A program made the position numbers and the translations under genes. Shown here piece by piece: positions 1-10,563 of a stretch of DNA of 64,000 bases (positions are counted from its first letter, which is position 1; each line of letters opens with the position of its first letter). The notes beneath the pieces were generated by a model. That model saw only the letters and a program-made list of their open reading frames with translations. It was not told where the DNA came from and ran no database searches. Location: contig JANTQA010000023.1 in assembly GCA_027625915.1 (NCBI GenBank), positions 8,618,001-8,682,000 on the forward strand, read 5' to 3'. Origin of the DNA: Anaeramoeba flamelloides. Taxonomy: Eukaryota; Metamonada; Anaeramoebidae.

Positions 1-303
1 TATTTGTAATTAGATTTTTATGACGAATAAATCGTAAATAATTTTCAGTCTATTATTCTTATTTATTCAAACTATATTATTGAAACTAACAATATTTATT
101 AAATTTTGAGTAAAAAAAAATTAAAATTTAATTTGAAAATTCCTCTTTAAAATTAAATAAAAAACGCAAAATAAATTGTAATGTTTTATAATGTTAGAGA
201 TATTAATATTTTGTAAATAAAAGAAAAATTATATATATATTTAATTCAGATATCCAGCATTTCCGATTATTTTCATTAGCTGGACAGTTGTAGTAATATA
301 TTA
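1..303. other. AT-rich flank downstream of FANCD2
   Basis: Non-coding sequence beyond the FANCD2 stop. The only structure seen is a short GC-rich inverted repeat, TCCAGC at 253-258 and GCTGGA at 279-284, about 20 bases past the stop codon. It could form a 6-bp stem in the 3' UTR. No further gene is visible. Confidence 0.5.
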
Positions 304-3300
304 TTAATCCTCATCTTCATCCTCCTCATCCTCCTCATCCTCCTCGTCCTCTTCGACCTCCTCATCACTACTTGAATTGTTTTTATTGTGTATTACGGGC
401 AATTGAGAAGCTACCAAATCGCCAGAAATATTTTTATTTCTCAACTTTTCGATTGTGATTCCGTTTGATTGTACCTTTTCAAAGAGCAATTTAACTTCAT
501 AAATAACCTTTTCCATCAATTTTCTTAATTGTGGCACCAGTTTGATTAATTTGAAGTTTCCAGCGATTTTCATATCTGAGCAAATAGATTGTAATTGCCT
601 TGTAAATTTTTGTAATGGCCTAAATAATTTATTTATCAGTTCGACATTTTCTGTAAAATTTTTCTGTAAAAAAGGAGTAAATTTTAAGAATTTATCAAGA
701 AAGCGTTTTGCTTCCTTTAATAGCAAACTTAAAATAATGGGAGATTTCCAATTTCTAGTCAATAGCGCCAGCTCTCTAAAATAATGTAAAATGGTGAACA
801 CCTTTTCGATTAGCGATGTGGAAGACGCATTGTTATTGCTGCTATTGGGGTTTTGGTTTGTTATCGTGGAAGACGATTTCGATGATGAACTGATTTTTTG
901 CCTCACTGTTGAATCAAAAAGCTCATTAGTTATTGAGAGCAAGGTGCCATAAAAAACATGGAAGGTGCCCTTTGATAAGGTTTTTAACTTATGGTGATGT
1001 GTAGATTTGCTAAGGTCAAATTCTTTTAAAATTTTTAAAAAATAATTTATAATTTTTAAATTTTTGATTTTGATGAAAATCAAATTAATAATTTGCTTCA
1101 GATATTCAATTTTAGTGACAGAATTGGTCTGAAAGGGCTTGTCCTTTAAACCCCAATCAAAGAGTAAAAATTTCATTGATATATTTGCGAGCGAACGATA
1201 GAATTTATGCGAATTCTGGCTATTGGCAATGATCACTGCCATGAATTGGCATAAATCCGATGCCACCCAAAGAGAGGTACACTTGTCACATAGCCTTTCT
1301 AAATTTTTAAAAACACAATCAATTAATTTATCAATTGAATTTTTTTCATTAATTTCTTTCATAATTTCTTCAAGGGCAAATTTGTCCTGCTTGGAATTCT
1401 CATTTAGCATATTTGAAATCTCAAATAAACACTCCCGAAATAGTTTGTCGTTTTGATTTATTTGGAATGGCGTTGAAGAGAAAACCAATTTGAAAATTTG
1501 AAATATCAGTATTATATTGTTTTGATACAATAAATATAATTGCTGCCTTTTCTCTTGGTCCATTTGGCCGATGGAAGACAATGTATTCATATTGTCTAGA
1601 CTAATCCCGGTTTTGTCTTCTGAGATTGGGCTGGATACCAATTGGTCGTTTTTTGGCTCGTTCACTAAACGATAACTTTCTTCAAATAATTTGATTAAAT
1701 GCCTATTTAGAGACGACAAAAGTGGCTTTATGGAATGGATTACTTGCAAGGCAGAATATTCTTGATCAGATGTAAATAGTTTTATCTGCGATTCCAAGGT
1801 TTGATAAAGCGAATTTTGTTCGCGAAGTGATCGCGTTTTTCTTCTCATTTGTATTTGATAATAAAATCCCTTTTTATGCCATTTTAAAAAATCAATTTTT
1901 TCTCTTAGATTTCTTAATAGAAATTCAAGAATCTTGATACTTAACTTGAACTGGTATTTACTATTACCACTATTATTTTGGTTATTGATTTTATTTTCAT
2001 TCATTTGAATAAAATTTGATTCGCAATCATATTTCATTATATTGTCAATTTCGGTATTATAATTAAAAAGTTCAAAATATGTCAATAAATCAAAGGTTTT
2101 AAATAATAATTTCCTAAATAATGGACTTATTGTTGTGATTGTTATTTGTTTGTTTTTTGGAATTTTTTTTTCTTTAACTTTTATCTTGTCTTTTTTTTTC
2201 TTTCGTTCTTTCTTTTTGCTCTTTTCTTTTTTTCTTTTCTCTTTTTCCTTTTTCTTTTTTTTCTCTTTACTTTTTTTCTTCTTCTCCTTCTTCCTCTTCT
2301 TCCTCTCCTTCTTCCTTTTCCTTCTCTTTTCCTTTTTCCTTTTCTTCCTCTTTTTCTTTTTCCTCTTTTTCCTTTCATCATCATCATCGTCGTCGTCATC
2401 ATCGTCATCATCATCGTCATCATCATCCTCGTCATCATCATCATCAATATCACTATCGATTTCTTCTTCAATTTTTTTTTTATTTTTCTTTTCATCATCA
2501 TCCTTTTTTATTTTTGTTTCATTATCATCCTTTTCTTCATTTCCCTTTTCTTCTTCTTCATCATCACTTTTCTCATCATTTTTTTGAGTATTCATAAACT
2601 GGGGGATTATTCTAATTTGAAATTGAGAATTCAATAATAATAATTGCTTTAAAAAATTTTCGATTTCAATAATATTAATTAATCGTAATAAAATTTTCTG
2701 ATGGATAATGGTATCTTTATAAATAGAAAAGGTGTTCAACAACTCTCTGAACCAATTGCTTGTATGGAACAAACTCAAACAAATAATATCCTTTAGGGAA
2801 GAAGATAAATTATTAAAATTTTTAAGATAGTCCTTATCAAATAATAAAATAGGATCATCCAAAAGTGAGCTTAAAACCCCATCAAAAGACTGGCCCTTTT
2901 TTTGAATAAAGTTTATTGTTTGGAATAATCTGAAACTGGAGCACAACGAAAATAGATTTTCTTGTTCTCTCGGGTCATAAAGAAATTTATCCGAAAGAAA
3001 TAAGCCGTAATTTTTCTCAGATGTATTTATTTGCTTTTCAAAAAGGGATGGGTTTTCCAATTTATACCAAAATCCTATTTGGAAAGGAAGACTATTGGTA
3101 TTATTACTGCCACTATTTTGATAAATTAAATTCAATTCCCGTTTCTTTTTTAAAAATTTATTTTCAAAAATTTGGGTAACTAATTCAAAAATATAATTTA
3201 AGATACTTTTTGGGAATATTTCTCTATTGTTAAAAATCAAAATGGCTAATTCATCATATAAAAAATTTGCAGCGAATTTTGACATTTTAATAACACTTAA

Positions 3301-5274
3301 TAACGTTTTTAATATTGATAATATCTGGTTGTTTATTAATTCCTTTTGTAAAATACGAAGCTTTTCTAGCTCATGTTCGCGTTCTTTGCCCCTTTGTTGA
3401 TCGGTGTTGTTGTTGTTGTTGTTGTTGTTGGAACGCCTTTGTAATTGCCGTGAGTGCTTCACGTCGGCTAATAGTTGCTGAACATAGGAGATCCCCGCCA
3501 GGATACCTATTTTTTTGTAATTGTTGTGAAGGTTATTAATTTGCTTTCTTATTACAATTTGGATTTCTGTTTCAATTGAGCCGTCTGTGTTCACAATCTC
3601 AGTAAAGGAATTAGTTTGGTTGATGATAGTTGAGGACGTCAGCGAACCAAATATTTGAAACAAAACCCTGATCTGCTTGGGCTGAAAGGACTCCAAATAC
3701 TCCAAGACCCCAACGATTAGGATCGAAAAGCGCTTCAAGTTGTCGGGCGACCTTTGTGACAAAACCCTCAGGGTGTCAAGACTGGCATCGATTTCGCTTG
3801 GTATCCCGGAGCCGATATGCGTTGCGATGGTGCCTATGATTTCCTGTCTCGAGAAGGGGTTATTAAAACTTTGGAAGCAAACAATGTATAGGATGATGCC
3901 TGCCCTTTGAATTCGGGAATCCTTGTCTTGCACAAGGGTACTGGCAAGCACCATCAATGTTTCGAAACTGGCCTTGAGCGTGCGCTCATGCTTTGTGACG
4001 CTTTCAGTCAAAATGTACTGATTGATGATCCCCAATTTGATTTTTTTTTTGGCCATGAGGATCGTTTTCTTCCTGAAGCTGACGATTTCCAACAGGATGA
4101 TGGTGACCCAAAAGTGAATAATTTGGAATTGATCCTGGCTATTGATCTTGTCCAAATATTTGTAGCATGTGCCGCTGGTGAGCTTATTAAACTTAATGCC
4201 CTTTTTGAGGACGCCGAAGATCAGTGCCTCCGAATTTTGTTGCTCTTCATACTTTTGCAAATTGGATCGCGACTTGATCGAGAATTGCGATTGATGGAGC
4301 ATTGTAATTGAAGAAATGTCCAGTTTCTCAAACAGGTGATAAACCACCAGATCGGCGGTTTCGGGCTTGATGACGATCAACAAAAAGCGAACCAAGACCG
4401 CAAGGTGATACAGGTCTACACAGCTCAATTGCTCCACGATTTTCCTGATCGTTCGTTCCATGAGCTTGCCATTCAAATTTAATCGGCCCAGGGAGTCGAG
4501 GGACGGAGAGATCAGTTCTTCGTTGGATTGCATTTCTTCATGGAATTGCTCAACAACCAAGGCGTGATCCTTTTGCTTCACAATGTCCGGTATGGCAATA
4601 ATCAATTCTAATTTGACCGAGACAGGGCAATTCGACAGGGTTACCAACAGCCTCTCTGTGAAACCCCTTGAGTTTTCGATTTCTTCTAGCCACTTGAATT
4701 GCGAGATTATAAGTCTTGCAATATTTTCTTCTTGATTAACTGTTTCTTTTAATTTTTTTTTTTTTTTTTTATTTTTCTTGTTACTTTTTTTTTTATTAGC
4801 CTGCTTTTTGTTCTGCCCTTTGCTTGTGCTTTGAAAAAAACTTGTCGTGTCCACTTCACTGTCGTCTTCCTCGCCATGGCCAAATTTAATTATCGGCAGC
4901 ATCTCTAATAATAACTCCATGATCTTTGTCTGTAAGGGCATTATTTGTAATAAGATTTTGATCAAAGACTCATTTAACGTGATACTTAAGATTGAGTCCT
5001 TGCGCGTCTTTCTTGAGTGGATCGTTTCAACGGGCATCAACAAACGCTTTAGAGTGCTTTTGCCCTTGCCTAGTAGTGTTTCAATTTCTTCCAAGATCCT
5101 TTTCGAAACTGTTTTGTCTTGCTTTAATTCCCGTTCAATCCGGTAGCGGAAATTATGCAAGTTATCAATCTGAAGAGTAGCACTGCTATTAGAATACAAT
5201 GATCGGACACCAAAAGACTCAAGCGGGGTACTCTGTAATTTTGGTGATTCGATCTCTAAACTAAAGTTTGACAT
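304..5274 (-). CDS. FANCD2: Fanconi anaemia group D2 protein (FANCD2), DNA crosslink repair
   Basis: This single-exon gene encodes 1656 aa; human FANCD2 is about 1450 aa. FANCD2 pairs with FANCI, is monoubiquitinated by FANCL/UBE2T and clamps DNA at interstrand crosslinks. Family-like blocks run in order: ARLIISQFKWLEEIE (about 186-200), the helical-repeat segment to about 540, and IVIRKQI with Lys577. That lysine sits where the human ubiquitinated Lys561 lies, in VIRKQL, followed by a matching YKKIGILAGI segment. The extra length comes from a Lys/Asn-rich insert near 152-178, an Asn run near 630, and a long Asp-then-Lys/Arg tract encoded at about 2150-2530. The C-terminus ends in a Glu/Asp tail, reminiscent of the acidic EDE tail of animal FANCD2. 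The start is the first Met, with TAA stop at 304-306. No FANCI or FANCL lies in the window. The family call is firm; regulation through Lys577 is inferred from position. Confidence 0.93.
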   Translation of the reverse strand: MSNFSLEIESPKLQSTPLESFGVRSLYSNSSATLQIDNLHNFRYRIERELKQDKTVSKRILEEIETLLGKGKSTLKRLLMPVETIHSRKTRKDSILSITLNESLIKILLQIMPLQTKIMELLLEMLPIIKFGHGEEDDSEVDTTSFFQSTSKGQNKKQANKKKSNKKNKKKKKKLKETVNQEENIARLIISQFKWLEEIENSRGFTERLLVTLSNCPVSVKLELIIAIPDIVKQKDHALVVEQFHEEMQSNEELISPSLDSLGRLNLNGKLMERTIRKIVEQLSCVDLYHLAVLVRFLLIVIKPETADLVVYHLFEKLDISSITMLHQSQFSIKSRSNLQKYEEQQNSEALIFGVLKKGIKFNKLTSGTCYKYLDKINSQDQFQIIHFWVTIILLEIVSFRKKTILMAKKKIKLGIINQYILTESVTKHERTLKASFETLMVLASTLVQDKDSRIQRAGIILYIVCFQSFNNPFSRQEIIGTIATHIGSGIPSEIDASLDTLRVLSQRSPDNLKRFSILIVGVLEYLESFQPKQIRVLFQIFGSLTSSTIINQTNSFTEIVNTDGSIETEIQIVIRKQINNLHNNYKKIGILAGISYVQQLLADVKHSRQLQRRSNNNNNNNNTDQQRGKEREHELEKLRILQKELINNQILSILKTLLSVIKMSKFAANFLYDELAILIFNNREIFPKSILNYIFELVTQIFENKFLKKKRELNLIYQNSGSNNTNSLPFQIGFWYKLENPSLFEKQINTSEKNYGLFLSDKFLYDPREQENLFSLCSSFRLFQTINFIQKKGQSFDGVLSSLLDDPILLFDKDYLKNFNNLSSSLKDIICLSLFHTSNWFRELLNTFSIYKDTIIHQKILLRLINIIEIENFLKQLLLLNSQFQIRIIPQFMNTQKNDEKSDDEEEEKGNEEKDDNETKIKKDDDEKKNKKKIEEEIDSDIDDDDDEDDDDDDDDDDDDDDDDDERKKRKKKKRKKRKKEKRRKRKKERKKRKKEKKKKSKEKKKKKEKEKRKKEKSKKKERKKKKDKIKVKEKKIPKNKQITITTISPLFRKLLFKTFDLLTYFELFNYNTEIDNIMKYDCESNFIQMNENKINNQNNSGNSKYQFKLSIKILEFLLRNLREKIDFLKWHKKGFYYQIQMRRKTRSLREQNSLYQTLESQIKLFTSDQEYSALQVIHSIKPLLSSLNRHLIKLFEESYRLVNEPKNDQLVSSPISEDKTGISLDNMNTLSSIGQMDQEKRQQLYLLYQNNIILIFQIFKLVFSSTPFQINQNDKLFRECLFEISNMLNENSKQDKFALEEIMKEINEKNSIDKLIDCVFKNLERLCDKCTSLWVASDLCQFMAVIIANSQNSHKFYRSLANISMKFLLFDWGLKDKPFQTNSVTKIEYLKQIINLIFIKIKNLKIINYFLKILKEFDLSKSTHHHKLKTLSKGTFHVFYGTLLSITNELFDSTVRQKISSSSKSSSTITNQNPNSSNNNASSTSLIEKVFTILHYFRELALLTRNWKSPIILSLLLKEAKRFLDKFLKFTPFLQKNFTENVELINKLFRPLQKFTRQLQSICSDMKIAGNFKLIKLVPQLRKLMEKVIYEVKLLFEKVQSNGITIEKLRNKNISGDLVASQLPVIHNKNNSSSDEEVEEDEEDEEDEEDEDED

Positions 5275-8200
5275 TCAAAAAGTATGTTAAATTATTTGGA
5301 TTTGTGTTTTTTTTTTTTTTTTGAGTTGAGAGAAAAATTCTTTTTGTAAAAAATGATTTTTTTCTGTATTGTAATTTTGCCTTTTATACTTTTTATTAAA
5401 ATCTATTCAGACACTTTCAACTTTTTTAGCTTTCAGGATCAAGTGGTGAGAACAAGTTTGTAATTTAGATTGAAGATATTATTACAGACAAAGGATTTGA
5501 GAAATAAATTTAATTTATAAATGGGTTATTTTAATTATTTGATTGTAAATCCAGTATAAATTTTAAAAGTGGATCATGGGTGTGACAATTGTAGATTGCC
5601 TTAAAAGCATAACAATAATTAAAGAAACAAAAAACTAATCTAAATGATTATTGATGAATATTAAGGTTGTCTCTACTTAAGGAAATTTTTCTTTTAACCA
5701 AAAAAGTAACTTTCCAATAAAAAGGAGATTCTAATATGGAGCTTTTTTGACAAGAAAAAAATTAATAATATCTATAAAAAATCTCTGTTATGAAGATAAT
5801 CCATAACAAAATTGTTAAATGTTAATATTCGAAGAATTTTTTTTGTCAGTGATTATTAATATCTTTTTTTTAGTAATCAAACTCTAACAATAATAACTGT
5901 ATACTTATTAGAATAGTGATTTATTTAATTACACTTTATCAAAATAATATTAAATCAAATAAATAACAAGTTTAAAAAATGATGATTGTTCCAAATTACT
6001 GACTAAATTCTATAAAACGCTATTTTTTTTTCAAAAAAGGTAGATTTACTTATGGTTCTCAAAAAAATGAATGGTTATTCTATAATTTCTCACACTAATG
6101 AAATTTAGTTGGGTTCATTAATTAGTTCAAAAAAATTTTTTTAGTTAATAAAAAAAAATTGTTTTTAAAAATTTTTCTCATACTCACTATAAATAATTAT
6201 ACACTGATTTATACTCAGGTTTTTTTTTCAATTTAGGGAATAAATAAAAAAAAAAAAAAAAAAACAGAATATCTCTCACGTAAAATATACATTACAATAA
6301 CTTTAATTTTTTAATAGAAGATACAATCGTGTTTGAGATCATAAAAAAAAGTTTTTGAGGTAGTTTGTGTTTTTTGTTTCTTAAATTTGAAGTTAACATT
6401 ATCTTAATAATTTTTATTTACGTAAATTTTTTTTAAATTAAAATTTCATATTTTCCTAAGATAAAACCAAAAAAAAATTCATTATTATTTTGATTAATCA
6501 ATTAAGTTAATTCATAAAAATAGTGTATGATACACTTAGTTTTATTTTGAAAACCTTTATCTCGGAAGTAAATTGTATTATTATTATTATTATTTTTTCA
6601 ATTTTAATATATCAATTCAAATAATAATAAAAAAAGAACTAATTGAAGAATTACTATAAAATCTAAATTTGATAAAATATTAACTAAAATTTACAAAGGA
6701 AAATTAAATTTATTAAGTATTTTTTTTTTATTGTTCAAAGTTTCAAAAAGTCCTTTGTTTGGTTTTCAAAAAATTACAAAAAAATTTCTAAAAAAAAAAA
6801 TTGTTTGGTCTTATTCACAAAATCCTTATCCCAATTTAAATCATTTTTGGAATTAAAAAAATTAATTTTGAATTTTTCGTATAAAATTACTTAATTACAA
6901 ATATCTGTAAGAAAAATTTGAATTGAAAAAAATCTAATTCAATTATAAAATCAAACTCAAGTTCATTGATAAATATTCTTAATTTTTTATAATAATTCAT
7001 GATTGAAAATTTTCATATTAAAAGAATTATAATGTTTTTATAATATTCTCAATTAAAAAAGTTTTGTGTAACGAAATGGGGTCACCCAAAAAAGAAAAAA
7101 TATATTGAAATTAGAGTTATTTTAATAAATACTCAATAGTATATTATTTATGAACAAAAAAAGACATAAATAGGGAAAAAAACATTTTTATAATGTAAAA
7201 AGTACAATTAAATATATAATTCTCTTTAACTTTAAAAAAAAAAAAATCTTACTTGAATATTTTACTGTTCTGACTTTCTTAGATGGGAATTTTACCAGAC
7301 ACTTTCTATATACAAAATAAGAGAAGTGAATAATTTCATAAATATCCTTGTTTAATATTTTTACAATTTTATCATGATAAGTGTTTAAATTAAATTGAAA
7401 TTTGAATAATTTTACTTTGCTTTATTTATAGTTGTTTTCAAAAAAAAAATGAAGTTCATAATAAAAGTAATATTTACTGAACCCATTAATTTTTTAAAAT
7501 AATTTTAACAAAAGACTTGAATCAATAATATTTATTCAATAATATTTCATAAAGGAAAATAATATACTTTCTTTTTAATCTAAATATTTGTTGTTTTTGT
7601 TTTTATATTATGATATATTATAAGAAGGTTTTACTGTAATTAATTCGTAGAATATAATTTATTAACAGAAATTTCAAAATTATTTTTTTTTAAATAAATG
7701 ATTAAGCTCAGTAATCGTTTTATATAATATTTTCTCCAAATATAAACTTTAAAAAAGATATACATAAAATTAATTACCGAAAAGAAATTCCAAAATCAAT
7801 TATTTTACTAAAATTTTCAAGATAAGTAATCGTTTTTCTGAAAAATAATTAGAAATAATTATTTTTTTAACAGAAATGCCTGGCTATAAATTAGTGAACT
7901 GAAATTCCAACATAGATCAATTTTTTTGAAACTAAAAGAATAGAAAAAATATTTGAATTTAAAATTGAAGAAAAACAAAATAAATATTTTTTTAGATTTT
8001 AGTGTATCTTTTTATGTGTCTTATTTCGTAATTAATATCATAATTTATTAATAACTATATTTTTTAAAAAATATTTAGTATTCGTTAGGGTAATTTTTTA
8101 TATGGGTTATGTGAAAAAAAAAATTTTTCTTCACTTTAATGTGTACACTTTTATAATATTTTCTAAGATTTGAAAATCTTTTTTTGTATCAAAGTAATTT

Positions 8201-8802
8201 CCTTTCATTAAGTCATCTGTTTTTGGTTTTTATGTTAATTTGTATCATGAAATTTATAATTATTTCATTTTACCATTTTTACTCAAGATTTTAATTTTGT
8301 AAAAAAAAATCAAAAAATTGTATTTCAGAACAAAAATTACATAATATCTTTTACATAAAATAAATTCAGGAAAATATATTATGTAAAATAAAATTTAGAA
8401 GATATTTCATAAAAATTATTTCAAGTAAAAAAAAAATATATCTCAAAAAAATGGAGGAATATTTTTTGATTTTAAAGATAACATTTCCTTTTTCTACTTG
8501 ATATATTAAATCAAAATAAGTGACTTATTTCCAAATTTTTTTTTTATTCCGTATTAGAAATCATAGAAAAGCCTAAGGATCCTAATTAAGAATTTTTTTT
8601 TTAAATTACATTCGTAAAAAAAAATTAATTCTAATTTATTGAAAATTGGATGAATATAAATTTATTTCATTTTGTATTAAGAGGAAGGTAAAGAGGATAA
8701 CAGTTAGATAGTAGAAAAGGGAAACAAACAAAAAAAAAAATGAAAAGAAAAGAAAAGAAAAAACTAAATAAATAAAAAATGAAGGAGAATCCAAAATATA
8801 AA
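5275..8802. other. AT-rich intergenic region with one dispersed repeat
   Basis: About 3.5 kb between FANCD2 and the prenylcysteine-oxidase-like gene, dominated by A and T runs. No plausible exon was seen on either strand. The right end, about 8035-8545, is one copy of a dispersed repeat also found at 58068-58560. A short AAAAG tandem repeat lies near 8740-8765. Confidence 0.5.
8035..8545 (+). repeat. Dispersed repeat family R1, copy 1
   Basis: About 500 bp resembles 58068-58560 in the same orientation. Shared anchors in the same order are ATAATTTATTAATAA, TTACCATTTTTAC, ATTTCAGAAYAAAAATTACA, ATATCTTTTAC followed by TAAAATAAAT, and a closing block rich in TCAAAATGAG/TCAAAATAAG. No open frame or terminal repeat was recognised, so the element class is unknown. 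Confidence 0.7.
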
Positions 8803-10563
8803 TTATAATTCTTTATCGATAGTGTCTGAATCATTTTCTTTGGTTTTCGAATTTTCAGGCAAAATTTCTTTTAATATTAATGATGCGGTGTTTTTAGCGC
8901 TAATTAGTGCCCCCTCAATTACAGAAAATGGGATTTCTATTGCATTTGGGAAAAATAACCCTGAATTTCTACCACCCATCCTTATAGGTGAAATTGATTT
9001 TTTAGGGCTGAGTTTTGGATAAGGGAAAGTAAACTGTTTTAAGATTTCCCCACCCTCAAACATTTTTGAGAATACTGAATCTGTTAATTTTTTGGGAGTA
9101 AATAATTTGTAAAATGGATTTCCATTTTTAAAAAAGCCATTGATTGCTATCGAGATAAAATCTGTTTCAGGGTTTTCTGGTGAATAGATTTGATTTGGGA
9201 TCTTTCCTTCTTTCTTTGTAAAATATGAAGGGATTAATTCGCCGCTTACTATAGAAACGTAAAATGTTGTATATTCCTTTCGGTGGTCTTTGGGATTGAA
9301 ATTAGGAATATCGATGTCGATCATTCCTTCTCTCCAAGGGATTGCAAGAATTATATAATCAAAATTTTCGGTTGTTTCTTTGCCTGCGTCTTGTTCGGTG
9401 TCTGACAATTGCCTGATTGTCAATTGGAATTGCTCAGACCCTTCTTCCTTTTTAAAAATGCTTTTGACTTCGTGCTGATATTTGACTCGGACTTGGTATT
9501 GCTCAAGGGCATGTAGCAATTCCTTAACAACTCTCTTGTTACCACCTTTAACAGAATAAAGATCATCTCCTTCTGCAATCATCCCAATTAAGCCAGCCAA
9601 GGCATTAAGCTCAGTCCCTTGGCCTGCAAAGTTTGCTCTTGTGCAAATCGAAGCAAACCCATTTATCAATTTGTCTGATATTTTTTTGTTCTTGAGGAAC
9701 TCATTAAAACTGATTTCAGTTAAATCAAAAAGATCCAGTTTGTCCATAAGCTCTTTAATAGTTTCAAACGTGAAACCTTCATTTTGATAATCATAGACTT
9801 GTAAAAACAATTTTAGAGCACGTTTAATTTCTTTATGAGTTTTTAAAAGATTGATTGGGCCAAATTTATAAAGCATTTTAAACAGATCATAATATTGGCT
9901 CGAGGATTCACGAAAATAAAAATCTGAACCATCCCAAAACCCAAACGAAGCAACAGAATCATTAATTCCTTCTTTAGAATACATCCTGGTCAAGTTAAAA
10001 TGATCAACAAGATCCCCATAATATTTGTTGCTGTTATGTATAATTGATCCTCCGATCTCGGTTAGCACGCCATCAATTTCAACATCTGCTACCCTTCCCC
10101 CATAACTTTTCGAACGTTCATAAAATGTAAAAGATACATCAGATGGGTTTGGATGTTGGCTCAGGGCCCAATAAGCAGAGGACACCCCAGAGATTCCTGT
10201 GCCAATGACTGCAATTTTTGTTTTTTCTATTTTATATTTTTTTTTTTTTTGTTGTTTTGTTGTTTAATCGGTTTGAAAAGAAAAGAGAATTTTGGTAGGT
10301 TAGAAATCTTGATCAAGAAAGGTTTTTAAAATAAACAACAGTTTTTCGAGTTTTCTAATTCAAATTTGTGTATGGCTCAATGTCATTTTTGATGAACAAG
10401 TCAAAGATCTCAATTATTTGAGAAAAAACTTGAATGAGGGGTGAAAAAAATTTCTGTTGTTACAAGGCAAGGAGAAAAAATATGGTGAAAGAAAGAACAA
10501 ACTTGTGTTAACTCCTGAAAAAACAGAAAGTAAAAGAACGAGAATTAAAAATACTTTGAACAT
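8803..10563 (-). CDS. Prenylcysteine oxidase-like FAD enzyme, two exons with signal peptide
   Basis: Prenylcysteine oxidases (PCYOX1) are FAD-dependent, lysosomal or secreted thioether oxidases that release cysteine from prenylcysteine. Exon 2 (10226-8803) carries the dinucleotide-binding loop KIAVIGTGISG, then SSAYWAL, the ERSKSYGGRVADV block, GGSIIHNSNKYY, and a C-terminal half with VKGGNKRVV, all matching the family in order. This frame has no ATG upstream before a stop at about 10262. A fitting exon 1 lies at 10563-10503 and encodes MFKVFLILVLLLSVFSGVNT, a classic signal peptide. Joining exon 1 to exon 2 across intron 10227-10502 (GTTTGT..ATAG) keeps phase and gives 494 aa; human PCYOX1 is 505. 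The donor is less typical than the GTA donors elsewhere here, so the exact junction is inferred. A farnesylcysteine lyase or another flavin oxidase is a possible alternative. Confidence 0.8.
10227..10502 (-). other. Proposed intron of the prenylcysteine oxidase-like gene
   Basis: A 276-bp intron with donor GTTTGT and acceptor ATAG after a long T-rich stretch (read on the minus strand). Phase 1 on both sides joins the signal-peptide exon to the FAD-loop exon and makes AAA at the junction. An alternative donor, GTAACA at about 10462, would create a TAA stop with this acceptor. Confidence 0.65.

Noticed and set aside
2135..2637. Overlapping plus-strand Ser/Phe-rich frames opposite FANCD2
   Set aside because: They are antisense shadows of the Asp/Lys repeat tract and have no domain features.
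10186..10262. GTG start for the prenylcysteine oxidase-like gene
   Set aside because: Nuclear genes here use ATG, and a GTG start would delete the FAD loop, which is clearly encoded just upstream.
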